Source: Cryobacterium luteum (GTDB lineage: Bacteria; Actinomycetota; Actinomycetes; Actinomycetales; Microbacteriaceae). Taken from it: a stretch of 64,000 nt of DNA. Both the position numbers and the translations under genes were made by a program. The first letter of the stretch is position 1; the number at the start of each line of letters is the position of its first letter. The notes beneath the pieces were generated by a model that had not been told where the DNA came from, did no database searches, and saw nothing but the letters and a program-made list of their open reading frames with translations. The stretch covers positions 62,001-126,000 of the forward strand of contig NZ_FOCN01000003.1 of NCBI RefSeq assembly GCF_900110125.1, in the 5' to 3' direction. Below are positions 42,361 through 54,052 of the stretch, piece by piece.

Positions 42361-42591
42361 GTGTACCGAACGTGCCACACCCGGCTCAGGGCTAAGTCCG
42401 GGTCGTGGGAGCATCACGGCCCACCGGGAGGTTCGTGATATACCTGATAATGAGGATCTATCCTCTTGTGATTTAGGATCGGCTGTTCACGAGGTCGTTG
42501 AAATCATTGAGTTTTCCACCGATGCACCCGAAGGCTGGATGGAATTCGAAATCGAATAGTTCCAGGCACTACGGTCCCATCGGAGAATGGT
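42361..42591. other. AT-rich spacer between rpsA and the hybrid kinase
   Basis: This 231-base spacer becomes clearly AT-rich from about 42430. It has a GATAAT hexamer at 42446-42451 and a GAGGA-TCTA-TCCTC hairpin at 42452-42465. A frame ending at 42559 encodes an acidic tail (GWMEFEIE), but it has no credible start of its own because it opens inside the rpsA terminator. I call no gene here. Confidence 0.5.
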
Positions 42592-44940
42592 ATGAATGGT
42601 TTTCACCCCCCAGACGACACAGACACCCGGTTCGAGGACAGCTCTGAGGCAACCGCTGCGCGGTCGGCCAACCTGAACGATGCGGATGCACCGAGCCTGT
42701 CGTTGTCAGTGGAGGTGCTCAATAGACGCCTGCATGACCTGCAGTTCTACACCCGGTCGCTGATTGAATCGAACATCGATTCATTGATGACGACGGATAC
42801 CACGGGGATCATCACCGACGTCAATCAGCAGATGGTGGACCTCACCGGAAGAACCCGCGATGAACTCATCGGTGCTCCTTGCCGCAACTTCTTCACGAAC
42901 CCGGCACGGGCCGACACAGCGATCGCCCGAGTTTTGACCGAGGACCGCCTCAGTGATTATGAGTTGACGGTACGCGCTTTCGACGGCACCGAAACCGTGG
43001 TGTCGTGCAACGCTGCGACCCTGCGAGACCGGGAGCGAACGGTCCGCGGAGTCGTCGCCGCAGCCCGTGACGTTACAGAGAGCAAGAAATTCGAACGTGC
43101 CCTCCTCGAGAAGATTTTCAAGCTCGAACAGGCGAACATTTCGCTCTCTGAGGACCTTGAGCGTGCAAAAGTCGATCTGCTTACTCCATTACAGGCCGTG
43201 GTCGAGTCGTCCGAAGCCCTGCGAAGCGGTAATGACGGAGACCTGAATACGACCCAGCAGGAGCGGATCGAGAAGATCTCCTCGCATGGCAAGCACCTGC
43301 TATCGCTGCTCAGCGAACTCATCGGCATGTCCACGGTAGAAACCGGGCTGGTCGACTTCGACTTTCACAACGTGGACGTTTTCGGTCTTCTCAGCGCCAC
43401 CGCCGCGGCGGTGAATCACTCCGGTGAACCGCAGGTGTCGGTCAGCGTTGACGTCTCCGATGGGGTGGGTCTGTTCCCTCTCGATGCTACAAACGTCGAG
43501 CAAATGTTGGCTGTCCTGGTCGCCAACGCCCTGGCCGCGGGTAGCGATACTCCGGTGATCCTGAGCGCGCAAACCGTGGAACCGGGCATGGTGGGCGAAT
43601 TCGAGGGGGTCCGTCCGCACTGGTCTTTCCCGCTGCCGGCAGGCGACTATGTCGACTACCTGCAGATTCGGGTTGAGGATCACGGGGTGGGCATTGCAGC
43701 TGAGGACCTGCCTACGGTTTTCCTGCCGTTGCGTAACGGCATGTCCGACGCCGGCTGGAAGTCGAGCGGCGATGGCGTCGGCCTGGCCAAAGTAAAATTG
43801 TTGATCGAGCTGCAGGGTGGCACTCTCGGCGTGCAGGGGGCCCCCGGCGATGGCGCGACTTTCGCCATCTGGCTGCCCCGCCGCATTCTCGGGGCAGCCA
43901 GCAATGGTGCAGCGGGGGAAGAGGCTGCCAGGCCAACGCTGGAAACTCGGCTCGATGCAGGGCAGCCAACGGTCGGTGAGCTACACGTGTCGTCCGGGGC
44001 GCCTCAGGAACCTCACGACGAAAACAGCGACGCGCTCGTGGAACACGCATCTCCTGACCTGGTCGGCGCGGCCGACGCAGATTCCGATGTCGACGTTCAG
44101 AGTCTCGGCGAAGCCGTGGCCGATCTGGACGCTGAAACAGAGCGCTCAATCGCACTCGTGGTTGAAGACGATCAGAAATCGGCCAAACTCGTGCGGCTGC
44201 TCCTCGAAGCAGAAGGATTCCAGGTGATTGCGGCTCCGAGCGGCGAGGAGGCGCTCGAATTGGTGCATCGTACGGCCGTCAGCCTGATCACGCTCGACGT
44301 GCGGCTACCAGGGATGGACGGGTGGAAGTTCCTGATGAAGCTCCACGATTCGCCTGACTGGGCTTCCGTACCGGTCGTGGTTATCGCAGGACTGGCGGAC
44401 ATGAGCCTGGCGCTGAGCCGTGGTGCTGCCGCCGTGCTGGAGAAGCCGCTCCAGCGAGCCGAGCTGCAGAAGTCCCTCGCCCTCCTCGGGTTTCGCCCAG
44501 ACGACGCTCGCACCCGCTGCATCCTCGTTGTCGACGAAGACTGGGAGACCATCCAGAGGGTCGATTCCTATCTGGAACTCCCCGTTTATCGAGTCAAATC
44601 GGCGTTGACCGGTGAAGCGGCGATCACCGACGCCCTCTCGCTCAAACCGGACCTCATCCTGATCAACCTCATGATGGAAGACTTCAGCGGGTTCAAGATC
44701 GTGCGCGCACTCCAGGAGCACACCGCGACTCAGCACATCCCCGTTCTGGTAATGTCCTCGTCCCAGCTCACCGGCGAAGATCAAGCCGCCATCAACAGCG
44801 ACCCTGGCCAGCCTGTACTGGCCATGGACCGGCCTGACTTCAACCGGGAGGTCTTGCTCGCCGAGGTCAAGCGTGCTCTCAGGGGAGCGGATGTCCAGAA
44901 CCACCCGGCGAGCGGACGAGCAGGAGATAGCATGGAATGA
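42592..44940 (+). CDS. Hybrid sensor pseudokinase: PAS, degenerate HisKA, HATPase, two receiver domains
   Basis: The 782-residue soluble protein has a PAS domain (about 53-170; DTTGIITDVNQQMVDLTG), a dimerisation helix where the acceptor His is replaced by Val194 (VDLLTPLQAVVES), and an ATP-binding domain with Asn312, EDHGVGI (362-368) and GDGVGLA (393-399). A long linker leads to receiver 1 (520-630; acidic pair 526-527, Asp569, Lys618) and receiver 2 (642-765), where Asn692 replaces the acceptor Asp and Arg747 the Lys. No membrane helix is present. Ribosome site GGAG precedes the ATG. It sits between rpsA and coaE and overlaps coaE by four bases. It is likely a phospho-signal integrator and not an autokinase. 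Confidence 0.88.
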   Translation: MNGFHPPDDTDTRFEDSSEATAARSANLNDADAPSLSLSVEVLNRRLHDLQFYTRSLIESNIDSLMTTDTTGIITDVNQQMVDLTGRTRDELIGAPCRNFFTNPARADTAIARVLTEDRLSDYELTVRAFDGTETVVSCNAATLRDRERTVRGVVAAARDVTESKKFERALLEKIFKLEQANISLSEDLERAKVDLLTPLQAVVESSEALRSGNDGDLNTTQQERIEKISSHGKHLLSLLSELIGMSTVETGLVDFDFHNVDVFGLLSATAAAVNHSGEPQVSVSVDVSDGVGLFPLDATNVEQMLAVLVANALAAGSDTPVILSAQTVEPGMVGEFEGVRPHWSFPLPAGDYVDYLQIRVEDHGVGIAAEDLPTVFLPLRNGMSDAGWKSSGDGVGLAKVKLLIELQGGTLGVQGAPGDGATFAIWLPRRILGAASNGAAGEEAARPTLETRLDAGQPTVGELHVSSGAPQEPHDENSDALVEHASPDLVGAADADSDVDVQSLGEAVADLDAETERSIALVVEDDQKSAKLVRLLLEAEGFQVIAAPSGEEALELVHRTAVSLITLDVRLPGMDGWKFLMKLHDSPDWASVPVVVIAGLADMSLALSRGAAAVLEKPLQRAELQKSLALLGFRPDDARTRCILVVDEDWETIQRVDSYLELPVYRVKSALTGEAAITDALSLKPDLILINLMMEDFSGFKIVRALQEHTATQHIPVLVMSSSQLTGEDQAAINSDPGQPVLAMDRPDFNREVLLAEVKRALRGADVQNHPASGRAGDSME

Positions 44941-45563
44941 TGTATCTGATTGGGCTGACCGGCGGCATCGCCTCGGGAAAGAGCACCGTGGCGAAGATGC
45001 TGGCTGACCTTGGTGCCGTGATCATTGACGCCGATCAGCTGGCCCGTGAAGTGGTGCAACCCGGCACCCCCGGTCTCGCGGCGATAGCCGCCGAGTTCGG
45101 TGGCGATATTCTGCTCGCCGACGGCACCTTGAACCGCCCAGCGCTGGGTGCCATCATCTTTTCCGACCCGATTCGCAGAACACTGTTGAATAACATCACA
45201 CATCCGGCGGTGCGCCAGCTCAGTCGCGACCAGATTGCCGCTGCTGCGGCAGCTGACCCGAGCGCCATCGTCGTCTACGACGTTCCGCTTCTGGCCGAGG
45301 CCGTCGCCGGCGGACTCGTCTCCTTTGACCTGGTCGTCGTCGTGCAAGCGGATGCCGACACCCGAATCCAACGGATGATGGAGTTGCGCGGTCTCACGCG
45401 CGCAGAGGCGACTCACCGCATCACCGCGCAGGCGAGCGACGCGGAGCGCCTCGCCCTGGCCGACGTGGTGATCGACAACACCGGCACCGTCGACGCCACC
45501 CTGGCTCAAGTCAACGCTCTCTGGGAGCGGGTGCGATCGGCCGAGGCCGCGCGACTGCCGTAA
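44937..45563 (+). CDS. coaE: Dephospho-CoA kinase
   Basis: The 208-residue P-loop kinase has GLTGGIASGKSTVAKML at the N terminus, VIDADQLAREVVQPGTPGL (substrate region), and the lid sequence with RGLTRAEATHRI. It phosphorylates dephospho-CoA, the last step of CoA synthesis. The first of two adjacent ATGs overlaps the stop of the upstream kinase (ATGA); the second, one codon on, is equally plausible. The rpsA-(insert)-coaE-uvrB order is the common actinobacterial one apart from the inserted kinase. Confidence 0.95.
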   Translation: MMYLIGLTGGIASGKSTVAKMLADLGAVIIDADQLAREVVQPGTPGLAAIAAEFGGDILLADGTLNRPALGAIIFSDPIRRTLLNNITHPAVRQLSRDQIAAAAAADPSAIVVYDVPLLAEAVAGGLVSFDLVVVVQADADTRIQRMMELRGLTRAEATHRITAQASDAERLALADVVIDNTGTVDATLAQVNALWERVRSAEAARLP

Positions 45564-45620
45564 ACCTGACATCCGCTGTTCACGATCGGCCGTGCAAAGC
45601 TGAGTGTCAGACCCCCTTTG

Positions 45621-45626
45621 TACAAT
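45621..45626 (+). promoter_or_regulatory. Putative -10 element of uvrB (leaderless)
   Basis: TACAAT, extended upstream by TG (TGTACAAT), lies six bases before the ATG at 45633. The GGAG between is too close to the ATG to act as a ribosome site. Confidence 0.55.
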
Positions 45627-45632
45627 GGAGTC

Positions 45633-47696
<2,064 letters not shown>

Positions 47697-47732
47697 CCGT
47701 GCCCACCCTCCACCGGGCCATGGCGGATCGCG

Positions 47733-47792
47733 GCACGTGTTTGAGAAGCTGGCACTGGTTCAAACACGTGCGAACTTCTCTAACCAGTGCCA
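47733..47792. repeat. Interleaved inverted repeats downstream of uvrB
   Basis: GCACGTGTTTGA (47733-47744) is the exact complement of TCAAACACGTGC (47760-47771). In the same stretch GAGAAG (47743-47748) matches CTTCTC (47775-47780), and TGGCACTGGTT (47750-47760) matches AACCAGTGCCA (47782-47792). The order is A-B-C-A'-B'-C', so the pairs cross. The first pair alone could act as a uvrB terminator. Confidence 0.7.
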
Positions 47793-47796
47793 CGAG

Positions 47797-49633
47797 AGCG
47801 GACGCCCCGAGCGAGGTGAGCACCGCATTGTCCCGGTGCCCGTCAGCGCGTGCGAGCCCGATCGTGATCGACGCCGTGACGAGCGCGATGATCGCCGTGA
47901 GAGCGACGACGTATTGCGGGTAGGTTGCCACGGCGCCACCGGCGGTGAGCGTTGCCCGGGACTTGGCCGAGACCGGTTCGCCGAGAATCGCGGCGAAATC
48001 CGCCAGATCGCCGACCCAGAGCTGGTCGTTCATACTCGAGTTCATCATCGTGTCGAGATAGTACGGAGTTGGGCAGCGGATGTCGGTGGGCGTGTCCTCC
48101 TGACTGGCATCCATCCGAGTTGAATCACTCGGGGCACGGTGTCAGCATTGATCCTCGGGAAGGCGAAGGTGGGTGCCGCCGAGGCGGTGCCGTCGGCATC
48201 CGCGTCCCCGAATCCCATCGGCGGTTTCTCGGCGCTGGTGAGAAGCCTGGCCTGGGCGCTCGGAAAAATGCTATCTACGGCGGCAACGACGTCGGGCCCG
48301 GTGGTCTACAGAACCTGTCCATACGGTGGCACGTCGAGGGAGGTCGTCAGGCTCACCGAAGCCGTGGGCAGCGGTGCGCCGTAGATGTAATCCGTGGTCG
48401 AATTCAGCTGCAACGTCGAAATGAGGGTCATCGCGAAGGTTGCCACGAAAACACAACTCATGATGGCCGCGAGGGCCGGAACGCTGCGACCAGGGTTACG
48501 GGCCACATCGCGGGTCGCGAGGCGGGCCCCCGGTCCGACCCGGGAAGCCACGCGGGCAGCCCAGCGCAGAATCATGGGAACGATCAAGACCGCCCCGATC
48601 TGCATGATGACCGGACCGTCGATGATCAGGGCGATCCCAAAGTTTACGAGTCTGATCTGATAGACGGGCATGTATGCGGCGCGCTCGACCACGCCGCCGA
48701 TCACGCCGCCGATCACGGCGATGACCGCACCGAGGGCCAGCAGAACGAGTCCAGCAACCGTGCGGCGTCGCGTCACTCGCGGCGGACGCTGCGCGCCGCG
48801 CAGCGCCGCCAGAACGTCGATGCGCCCGGCCGCTCGGGCTGGAACCGTGGCCGCGCACCAGCCTGCGAGCACGGCAAAGCCAGCGATGACAATGAAGGAC
48901 ACCACGTCGAGGTGAAAGCCCGGATACCGAGCCGCGCTGCCGTTCGCCGAAATCTGCATGAAGATCCAGGCACCAGTGAGGCCGAGCACCGTTCCCAGTG
49001 CCGCTCCGAGAGCGCCGAGAATGACACCGCCGAACGACACGACGCCAATCAGCATCCGTTTGTCGCCGCCGACGCTCGCCAGGGTCGCGAGGGTGCGCTG
49101 CTGGGTACGGGCGCCGACGGTGAACGCGGCTCCAGCCAGCAGCGCGACCTCGAACAGGGCGAATCCGCCGAGCAGGGCAATGAACAAGTTGGTAGAGGTG
49201 TCCGTGGTATCGCCAGAGCTGTAGATGTAGCTCCCCACAGGCGGCGGGTCGAGCAGAACGGTGCGCGACAGCACGGTCGCCCCGCGCGGGTTGAGCTCCC
49301 CGATCTGGCTCCAGGTGAGTCCGTGTCGGGTAGGTACCACTCGGTCAGCAGGTCGTCGCCGGGCATGACGCCATCGAAGACTCCGGGCATTCCGTAGAAC
49401 GACACCGCGGCGTCGTCGAGACTCGCGGTGCGAATCGTGCCAACAATAGTGAACGATTCGGCGATGGGCGCCGTGAATGTCGCTGTCGACCCGATCTGCG
49501 TCCCGAGTCGTTCCAGGGTGGCCGCGGTCACCATGATCTCGTGGTCAGCGCTCGGGACGGAGCCGGCCGTCATATCCCATTTTCCAGCGAATGCCGGGTG
49601 CCGCCGCTGCGCCCACCGGAGAGCGAATTCGGT
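47797..49633 (-). pseudogene. Decayed FtsX-type ABC transporter permease
   Basis: Read on the - strand, four pieces of one permease follow in order. From 49633, an extracytoplasmic segment includes SADHEIMVTAATLERLG and runs to EWYLPDT. A frameshift near 49325 leads into GLTWSQIGELNPRG and the membrane block LFIALLGGFALFEVALLAGAAF through APLPTASVSL. A TAG stop follows at 48308-48306. The frame then continues to about 48150. A second frameshift leads to YPQYVVALTAIIALVTASITIGLARADGHRDNAVLTSLGAS, cut off near 47797. The N-terminal helix is also missing. The intact ATPase and PadR regulator lie directly upstream. Confidence 0.85.
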
Positions 49634-49640
49634 TCAATAC

Positions 49641-50363
49641 TCAGGCCGGCGACCCCGCGAGCAGGCTCGACACAGCGGATGCCCGCGACTCGTCCGCGAT
49701 GCGTCCGTCGCGCAGAAAGACGATCCGGTCCGCCCAGGCCGCGTGGCGGGCATCGTGGGTGACCAGGATGCCGCCGGCACCGGCGTCGACTCGCGAGCGG
49801 AGCATCCGCAGCACGAGCTCGCCGGTCGTGCTGTCGAGGGCTCCGGTGGGCTCATCGGCGAGAATCAACGACCGGCCGCCGACGACCGCGCGGGCGATCG
49901 CCACGCGCTGTTGCTGGCCGCCCGACAAATCGGAGGGAAAATGCTGGGCCCGGTCGCCGAGCTCGACGATATTGAGCGCATCGAGTGCTGGACGGTGTGC
50001 CTTCGTCGAGGTCCACCCGTCGAGTTCGAGTGGCAGGGCCACGTTCTCGAGCGCGGTCGGCGAGGGAATCAGGTTGAAATCCTGAAACACGAAGCCGAGG
50101 CTGCGCCGCCGCAGCGTCGCGAGTTCCCGGGCCGAGAGCTGGCTGAGCCAGTGGCCCTCGACGATGACCTCCCCGGCCGTCGGCGGGGTGAGCCCGCCGG
50201 CCACGGTCAGCAGAGTCGACTTTCCCGAACCGGATGCCCCCATCACCGCCACGAGTTCGCCGCGCCGCACTAACAGGTCAATTCCGGCGAGGGCGGTGAT
50301 TGCGGTCTCGCCGCGCCCGTACTGCATCGACACGCCGTCGAGTTGCAGGAGAATGTCACTCAT
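49641..50363 (-). CDS. ABC transporter ATP-binding protein (MacB/LolD type)
   Basis: The 240-residue nucleotide-binding protein is intact: Walker A GASGSGKSTLL, Q-loop VFQDFNLIPSPTALENV, signature LSGGQQQRVAIARA, Walker B LILADEPTGALD, and H-loop LVTHD. It is of the class that pairs with FtsX-like permeases in antimicrobial-peptide or lipoprotein export. Its presumed permease immediately downstream is broken, so it is an orphan unless it serves another permease. The ATG overlaps the padR stop by four bases. Confidence 0.92.
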   Translation of the reverse strand: MSDILLQLDGVSMQYGRGETAITALAGIDLLVRRGELVAVMGASGSGKSTLLTVAGGLTPPTAGEVIVEGHWLSQLSARELATLRRRSLGFVFQDFNLIPSPTALENVALPLELDGWTSTKAHRPALDALNIVELGDRAQHFPSDLSGGQQQRVAIARAVVGGRSLILADEPTGALDSTTGELVLRMLRSRVDAGAGGILVTHDARHAAWADRIVFLRDGRIADESRASAVSSLLAGSPA

Positions 50364-50968
50364 GCGCCGGCCTGCACTGTCTTGGCCGGGCGACCACGCT
50401 TGGGTACCTCGGTGTTGAGCGGCAGCGGCGCGGCGAAACCGGCTGCCCGCGCCCGGGCGAGCCGACTCTCCGAGTGGTCGAGCCAGCGAGCTTCGGCCTC
50501 GGCGGCGAAGATGAGCGAGTCGATCACGAGCAGCCAGGCCAGTTGCTCGGAAGATTCCGGGTCGGTCGTTGCGTTCTTGGTGCGGGTCAGCTCCTGCAGG
50601 GTGCGCATGGTCGCGGTGCGCTGCACCTGAATCACCTGGGCAATATCCACGCCCGGCAGCGTCACTGCGATCGCGAGCTTGATGGCCAGCTCGTCGCGGG
50701 TGGCCAGGGTTCGCACCACGGGGGAGCCTAGCCACTCGGCGACCTCGGTGCGGCCGGCATCCGTTATCTCGACGTAGTTTTGACCCTCGGCGTCGATGTC
50801 AGCCTTCCGCACCAGGCCGTCCCGTTCGAGCCGGTCGAGAGTGTTGTAGATCTGGCCCACGTTGAGCGGCCAGGTCGATCCGGTACGGCGGTCAAATTCA
50901 GACCGCAACTGGTAGCCGTAGCACGGCCCCTGGTTCAGGATGGCGAGCAGACTCTGGCGAACGGACAT
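50360..50968 (-). CDS. PadR-family transcriptional regulator
   Basis: The 202-residue protein has an N-terminal winged helix typical of PadR: SVRQSLLAILNQGPCYGYQLRSEFD, QIYNTLDRLERDGLV, then a wing with EGQNYVEITDAGRTEV. A helical C-terminal dimerisation domain follows. It probably represses its own operon with the downstream ATPase and former permease. GGAGG precedes the ATG, and a palindrome lies 36-51 bases upstream. The frame is intact although the transporter is decayed. Confidence 0.9.
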   Translation of the reverse strand: MSVRQSLLAILNQGPCYGYQLRSEFDRRTGSTWPLNVGQIYNTLDRLERDGLVRKADIDAEGQNYVEITDAGRTEVAEWLGSPVVRTLATRDELAIKLAIAVTLPGVDIAQVIQVQRTATMRTLQELTRTKNATTDPESSEQLAWLLVIDSLIFAAEAEARWLDHSESRLARARAAGFAAPLPLNTEVPKRGRPAKTVQAGA

Positions 50969-51003
50969 ACGACCTCCGGCAATTCACGCGACTAATAACT
51001 ACT

Positions 51004-51019
51004 GAGTATATACATACTC
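51004..51019. promoter_or_regulatory. Candidate PadR operator
   Basis: GAGTAT-ATAC-ATACTC is a perfect 6-4-6 inverted repeat in an AT-rich spot between padR (divergent, - strand) and uvrA. It resembles the spaced palindromes bound by PadR proteins. Its location fits autoregulation. Confidence 0.5.
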
Positions 51020-51159
51020 GGAAACACGAGGGCGACTCGTTAGACTCGAGTCTGGGAAAGTGGCACGAATTACCAGCCGCGAGAGGGCCCCCACGCGTGC
51101 TGTGAGCGCAATCGGAGGGGCAATGAGGCCCGCTGTACGAGACTGTCAGTGGCGTTGCA

Positions 51160-51165
51160 TAGACT
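51160..51165 (+). promoter_or_regulatory. Putative -10 element of uvrA (leaderless)
   Basis: TAGACT lies six bases before the GTG at 51172. No Shine-Dalgarno is present. A 12-base palindrome AGACTCGAGTCT at 51042-51053 lies further upstream. Confidence 0.5.
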
Positions 51166-51171
51166 CAATGA

Positions 51172-54039
51172 GTGTCGATTACCAAGGTAGAAACAGGTCC
51201 AAAACTCAGTGTGCGCGGAGCCCGCGTACACAATCTCCACAACGTCGATCTGGAGATCCCGCGCGATTCGCTCGTGGTCTTCACCGGCCTCTCCGGGTCG
51301 GGCAAGTCGTCGCTCGCCTTTGACACCATCTTCGCCGAGGGGCAGCGGCGCTATGTCGAGTCGCTCTCCGCTTACGCTCGCCAGTTTCTCGGGCAGGTTG
51401 ACCGGCCCGACGTGGATTTCATCGAAGGCCTGAGCCCGGCGGTCTCGATCGACCAGAAGTCGACCAACCGTAACCCTCGGTCCACGGTCGGCACCATCAC
51501 CGAAATCTACGACTACATGCGCCTGCTCTGGGCCCGCATCGGGGTGCCCCACTGCGCCGTCTGCGGCGAGATCATCCAGTCACAAACCGTGCAGCAGATC
51601 GCCGACCAGCTGATGGAGCTGAAGGCTGGCACCCGCTACCAGGTGGTCAGCCCGATCGTCTCGCAGAAGAAGGGTGAGTTCGTCGACCTGTTCCAGGAAC
51701 TTGCCGGCGGCGGTTACTCCCGCGCCATCGTCGACGGCACCCAGATTCAGCTGAGCGAACCGCCCGTGCTCAAGAAACAGCAGAAGCACGACATCGCCGT
51801 CATCGTCGACCGCCTCGTCGCCGGGCCCGAACTGCTCAGCCGCCTCACGGATTCGCTCGAGACGGCGCTCAAACTCACCGACGGCCTCGTGCAGATCAAC
51901 TTTCTCGACGAGGAAGGCGACAAGGCCTGGCAGAACTACTCCGAAAAGCTGTCGTGCCCGAACAACCACCCGGTGCAGCTGACCGAGATCGAACCACGCA
52001 CCTTCTCTTTCAATGCACCGTTCGGCGCCTGCCCGGAGTGTTCCGGCCTGGGCACCCGCATGTCCGTCGACGAAGACCTTCTCCTGGGCGACCCTGATCT
52101 GAGCATCGCCGAGGGCGTCGTGCTGCCCTGGACTACCCAGGGCAAAGGCCTGTTCCAGTATTACGAGAAGCTGCTCGACGGTCTCGCCCGTGACCTCGGC
52201 TTCTCGCTCGACACCCCCTGGGGCGAACTCAGTCACGAGGTGCAGAACGCTGTCATGCGCGGCGACAACTTCGAGGTTCGGGTCAAGTGGAAGAACCGCT
52301 ACGGCCGGGAAATGAGCTACACCTCCGGCTTCGAGGGCGTCGTGCCCTATATTGAACGTCAGTACCTGCAGGCCGAGAGCGACACCCAGCGCCAGCGCTG
52401 GTCTGAATATTTGCGTGAGGTCGACTGCCACGTCTGCAAGGGCACCCGGCTCAAGCCCGAGGTGCTCGCCGTGCTCGTGCACGACGCGAGCATTGCGGAT
52501 GTCTGCGCGCTCAGCTTGAGCGACGCCCGCGCGTTCATGGACAAACTCACCCTCACCGACCGGGAGGCGGCCATCGCCGCCCAGGTCCTGCGTGAGATAC
52601 GGGCCCGCCTCGACTTTCTGATTCGGGTGGGGCTGAACTACCTCAACCTCGCCCGCGCCGCGGCGACCCTCTCCGGCGGTGAAGCGCAGCGCATCCGCCT
52701 GGCCACGCAGATCGGTTCCGGCCTCACCGGTGTGCTCTACGTGCTCGACGAACCGAGCATCGGCCTGCACCAGCGCGACAACCGGCGCCTGATCGAGACG
52801 CTGGTCACCCTGCGGGACCTCGGAAACACTCTCATCGTGGTTGAGCATGACGAAGACACGATCAAGACCGCCGACTGGGTCGTCGACATCGGCCCCGGCG
52901 CCGGCGTCAACGGCGGGCACGTGGTGCACTCCGGCTCCTACACAGGACTGCTGGCCAACACCAAGTCACTCACCGGCGACTACCTGTCCGGACGCAAGTC
53001 CATCGCCACGCCGAAGACCCGCCGCCCGGTCGACCCTGAACGCCTGATCGGCGTCACCGGTGCCGAGGCAAACAACCTGCAAAAGGTCTCGGTGACCTTC
53101 CCGCTCGGTACCTTCACGGCCGTCACCGGAGTAAGCGGCTCCGGCAAGTCGTCGCTCGTCAACGACATCCTGTACCGGGTGCTCGCTAACCGGCTCAATG
53201 GCGCCCGCAAGCTGCCGGGCAAGCACACCCGGGTCACCGGATTGGAACAGCTCGACAAGGTCATCCACGTCGACCAGGCGCCGATTGGTCGCACCCCACG
53301 GTCCAACCCGGCCACCTACACCGGGGTGTTCGACAAGATCCGCACCCTGTTCTCCGAGACCATCGAATCCAAAACCCGCGGCTACCTGCCCGGTCGGTTC
53401 AGCTTCAACGTCAAGGGTGGGCGCTGCGAAGCCTGCTCGGGCGACGGCACGATCAAAATCGAGATGAATTTTCTGCCCGACGTATATGTGGCGTGCGAGG
53501 TGTGCGGGGGAGACCGGTACAACCGCGACACCCTCACCGTGCACTACAAAGGCAAGAACATCGCCGAAGTGCTGGACATGCCCATCAGCGAAGCGGCCGA
53601 TTTCTTCGAACCGATCTCGTCCATCCACCGGTTCCTTAAGACGCTCGTTGAGGTCGGGCTCGGCTATGTGCGCCTCGGCCAGAGCGCCACCACCCTCTCC
53701 GGCGGCGAAGCCCAGCGGGTGAAGCTCGCCACCGAGTTGCAGCGCCGCTCCAACGGGCGCAGCGTGTACGTGCTCGATGAGCCCACCACCGGCCTGCACT
53801 TCGAAGACGTGCGCAAACTGCTGCTCGTTCTGAACAGCCTCGTCGACAAGGGCAACACCGTTATCGTGATCGAGCACAACCTCGACGTCATCAAGAGCGC
53901 CGACTGGGTGATCGACCTCGGTCCAGAAGGCGGCTCCGGCGGCGGTAAGGTGCTCGCCACTGGCACGCCAGAGCACCTCGCCACGGTCAAGAAGAGCTTC
54001 ACCGGTTCGTTCCTCAAGGAGGTTCTGGCCGCCGGCTAG
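51172..54039 (+). CDS. uvrA: Excinuclease ABC subunit A
   Basis: The 955-residue double ABC ATPase has the first Walker [17 protein letters not shown] and the second [15 protein letters not shown]. Both signature motifs ([14 protein letters not shown] and [14 protein letters not shown]) and [13 protein letters not shown] / [13 protein letters not shown] are present. The C-terminal zinc finger (CEACSG ... CEVCGG) is complete. The first finger reads CPNNH ... CPEC, with His in place of one Cys. It recognises bulky DNA lesions and loads UvrB. GTG start; uvrC follows after 13 bases. Confidence 0.98.
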   Translation: MSITKVETGPKLSVRGARVHNLHNVDLEIPRDSLVVFTGLSGSGKSSLAFDTIFAEGQRRYVESLSAYARQFLGQVDRPDVDFIEGLSPAVSIDQKSTNRNPRSTVGTITEIYDYMRLLWARIGVPHCAVCGEIIQSQTVQQIADQLMELKAGTRYQVVSPIVSQKKGEFVDLFQELAGGGYSRAIVDGTQIQLSEPPVLKKQQKHDIAVIVDRLVAGPELLSRLTDSLETALKLTDGLVQINFLDEEGDKAWQNYSEKLSCPNNHPVQLTEIEPRTFSFNAPFGACPECSGLGTRMSVDEDLLLGDPDLSIAEGVVLPWTTQGKGLFQYYEKLLDGLARDLGFSLDTPWGELSHEVQNAVMRGDNFEVRVKWKNRYGREMSYTSGFEGVVPYIERQYLQAESDTQRQRWSEYLREVDCHVCKGTRLKPEVLAVLVHDASIADVCALSLSDARAFMDKLTLTDREAAIAAQVLREIRARLDFLIRVGLNYLNLARAAATLSGGEAQRIRLATQIGSGLTGVLYVLDEPSIGLHQRDNRRLIETLVTLRDLGNTLIVVEHDEDTIKTADWVVDIGPGAGVNGGHVVHSGSYTGLLANTKSLTGDYLSGRKSIATPKTRRPVDPERLIGVTGAEANNLQKVSVTFPLGTFTAVTGVSGSGKSSLVNDILYRVLANRLNGARKLPGKHTRVTGLEQLDKVIHVDQAPIGRTPRSNPATYTGVFDKIRTLFSETIESKTRGYLPGRFSFNVKGGRCEACSGDGTIKIEMNFLPDVYVACEVCGGDRYNRDTLTVHYKGKNIAEVLDMPISEAADFFEPISSIHRFLKTLVEVGLGYVRLGQSATTLSGGEAQRVKLATELQRRSNGRSVYVLDEPTTGLHFEDVRKLLLVLNSLVDKGNTVIVIEHNLDVIKSADWVIDLGPEGGSGGGKVLATGTPEHLATVKKSFTGSFLKEVLAAG

Positions 54040-54052
54040 GCGGCAATCGGCT

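Noticed and set aside
42430-42559. Possible small acidic protein ending in GWMEFEIE before the hybrid kinase
   Set aside because: There is no ATG, GTG or TTG in frame downstream of the rpsA terminator, so a start could not be justified.
45567-45610. Possible LexA (SOS) box upstream of uvrB
   Set aside because: TGACAT and TGTTCA half-sites do not form the spaced GAAC/GTTC palindrome expected in actinobacteria.
47952-49397. A 481-codon + strand frame across the ABC locus
   Set aside because: It is rich in Arg, His and Asp without motifs and is antisense to recognisable permease fragments.
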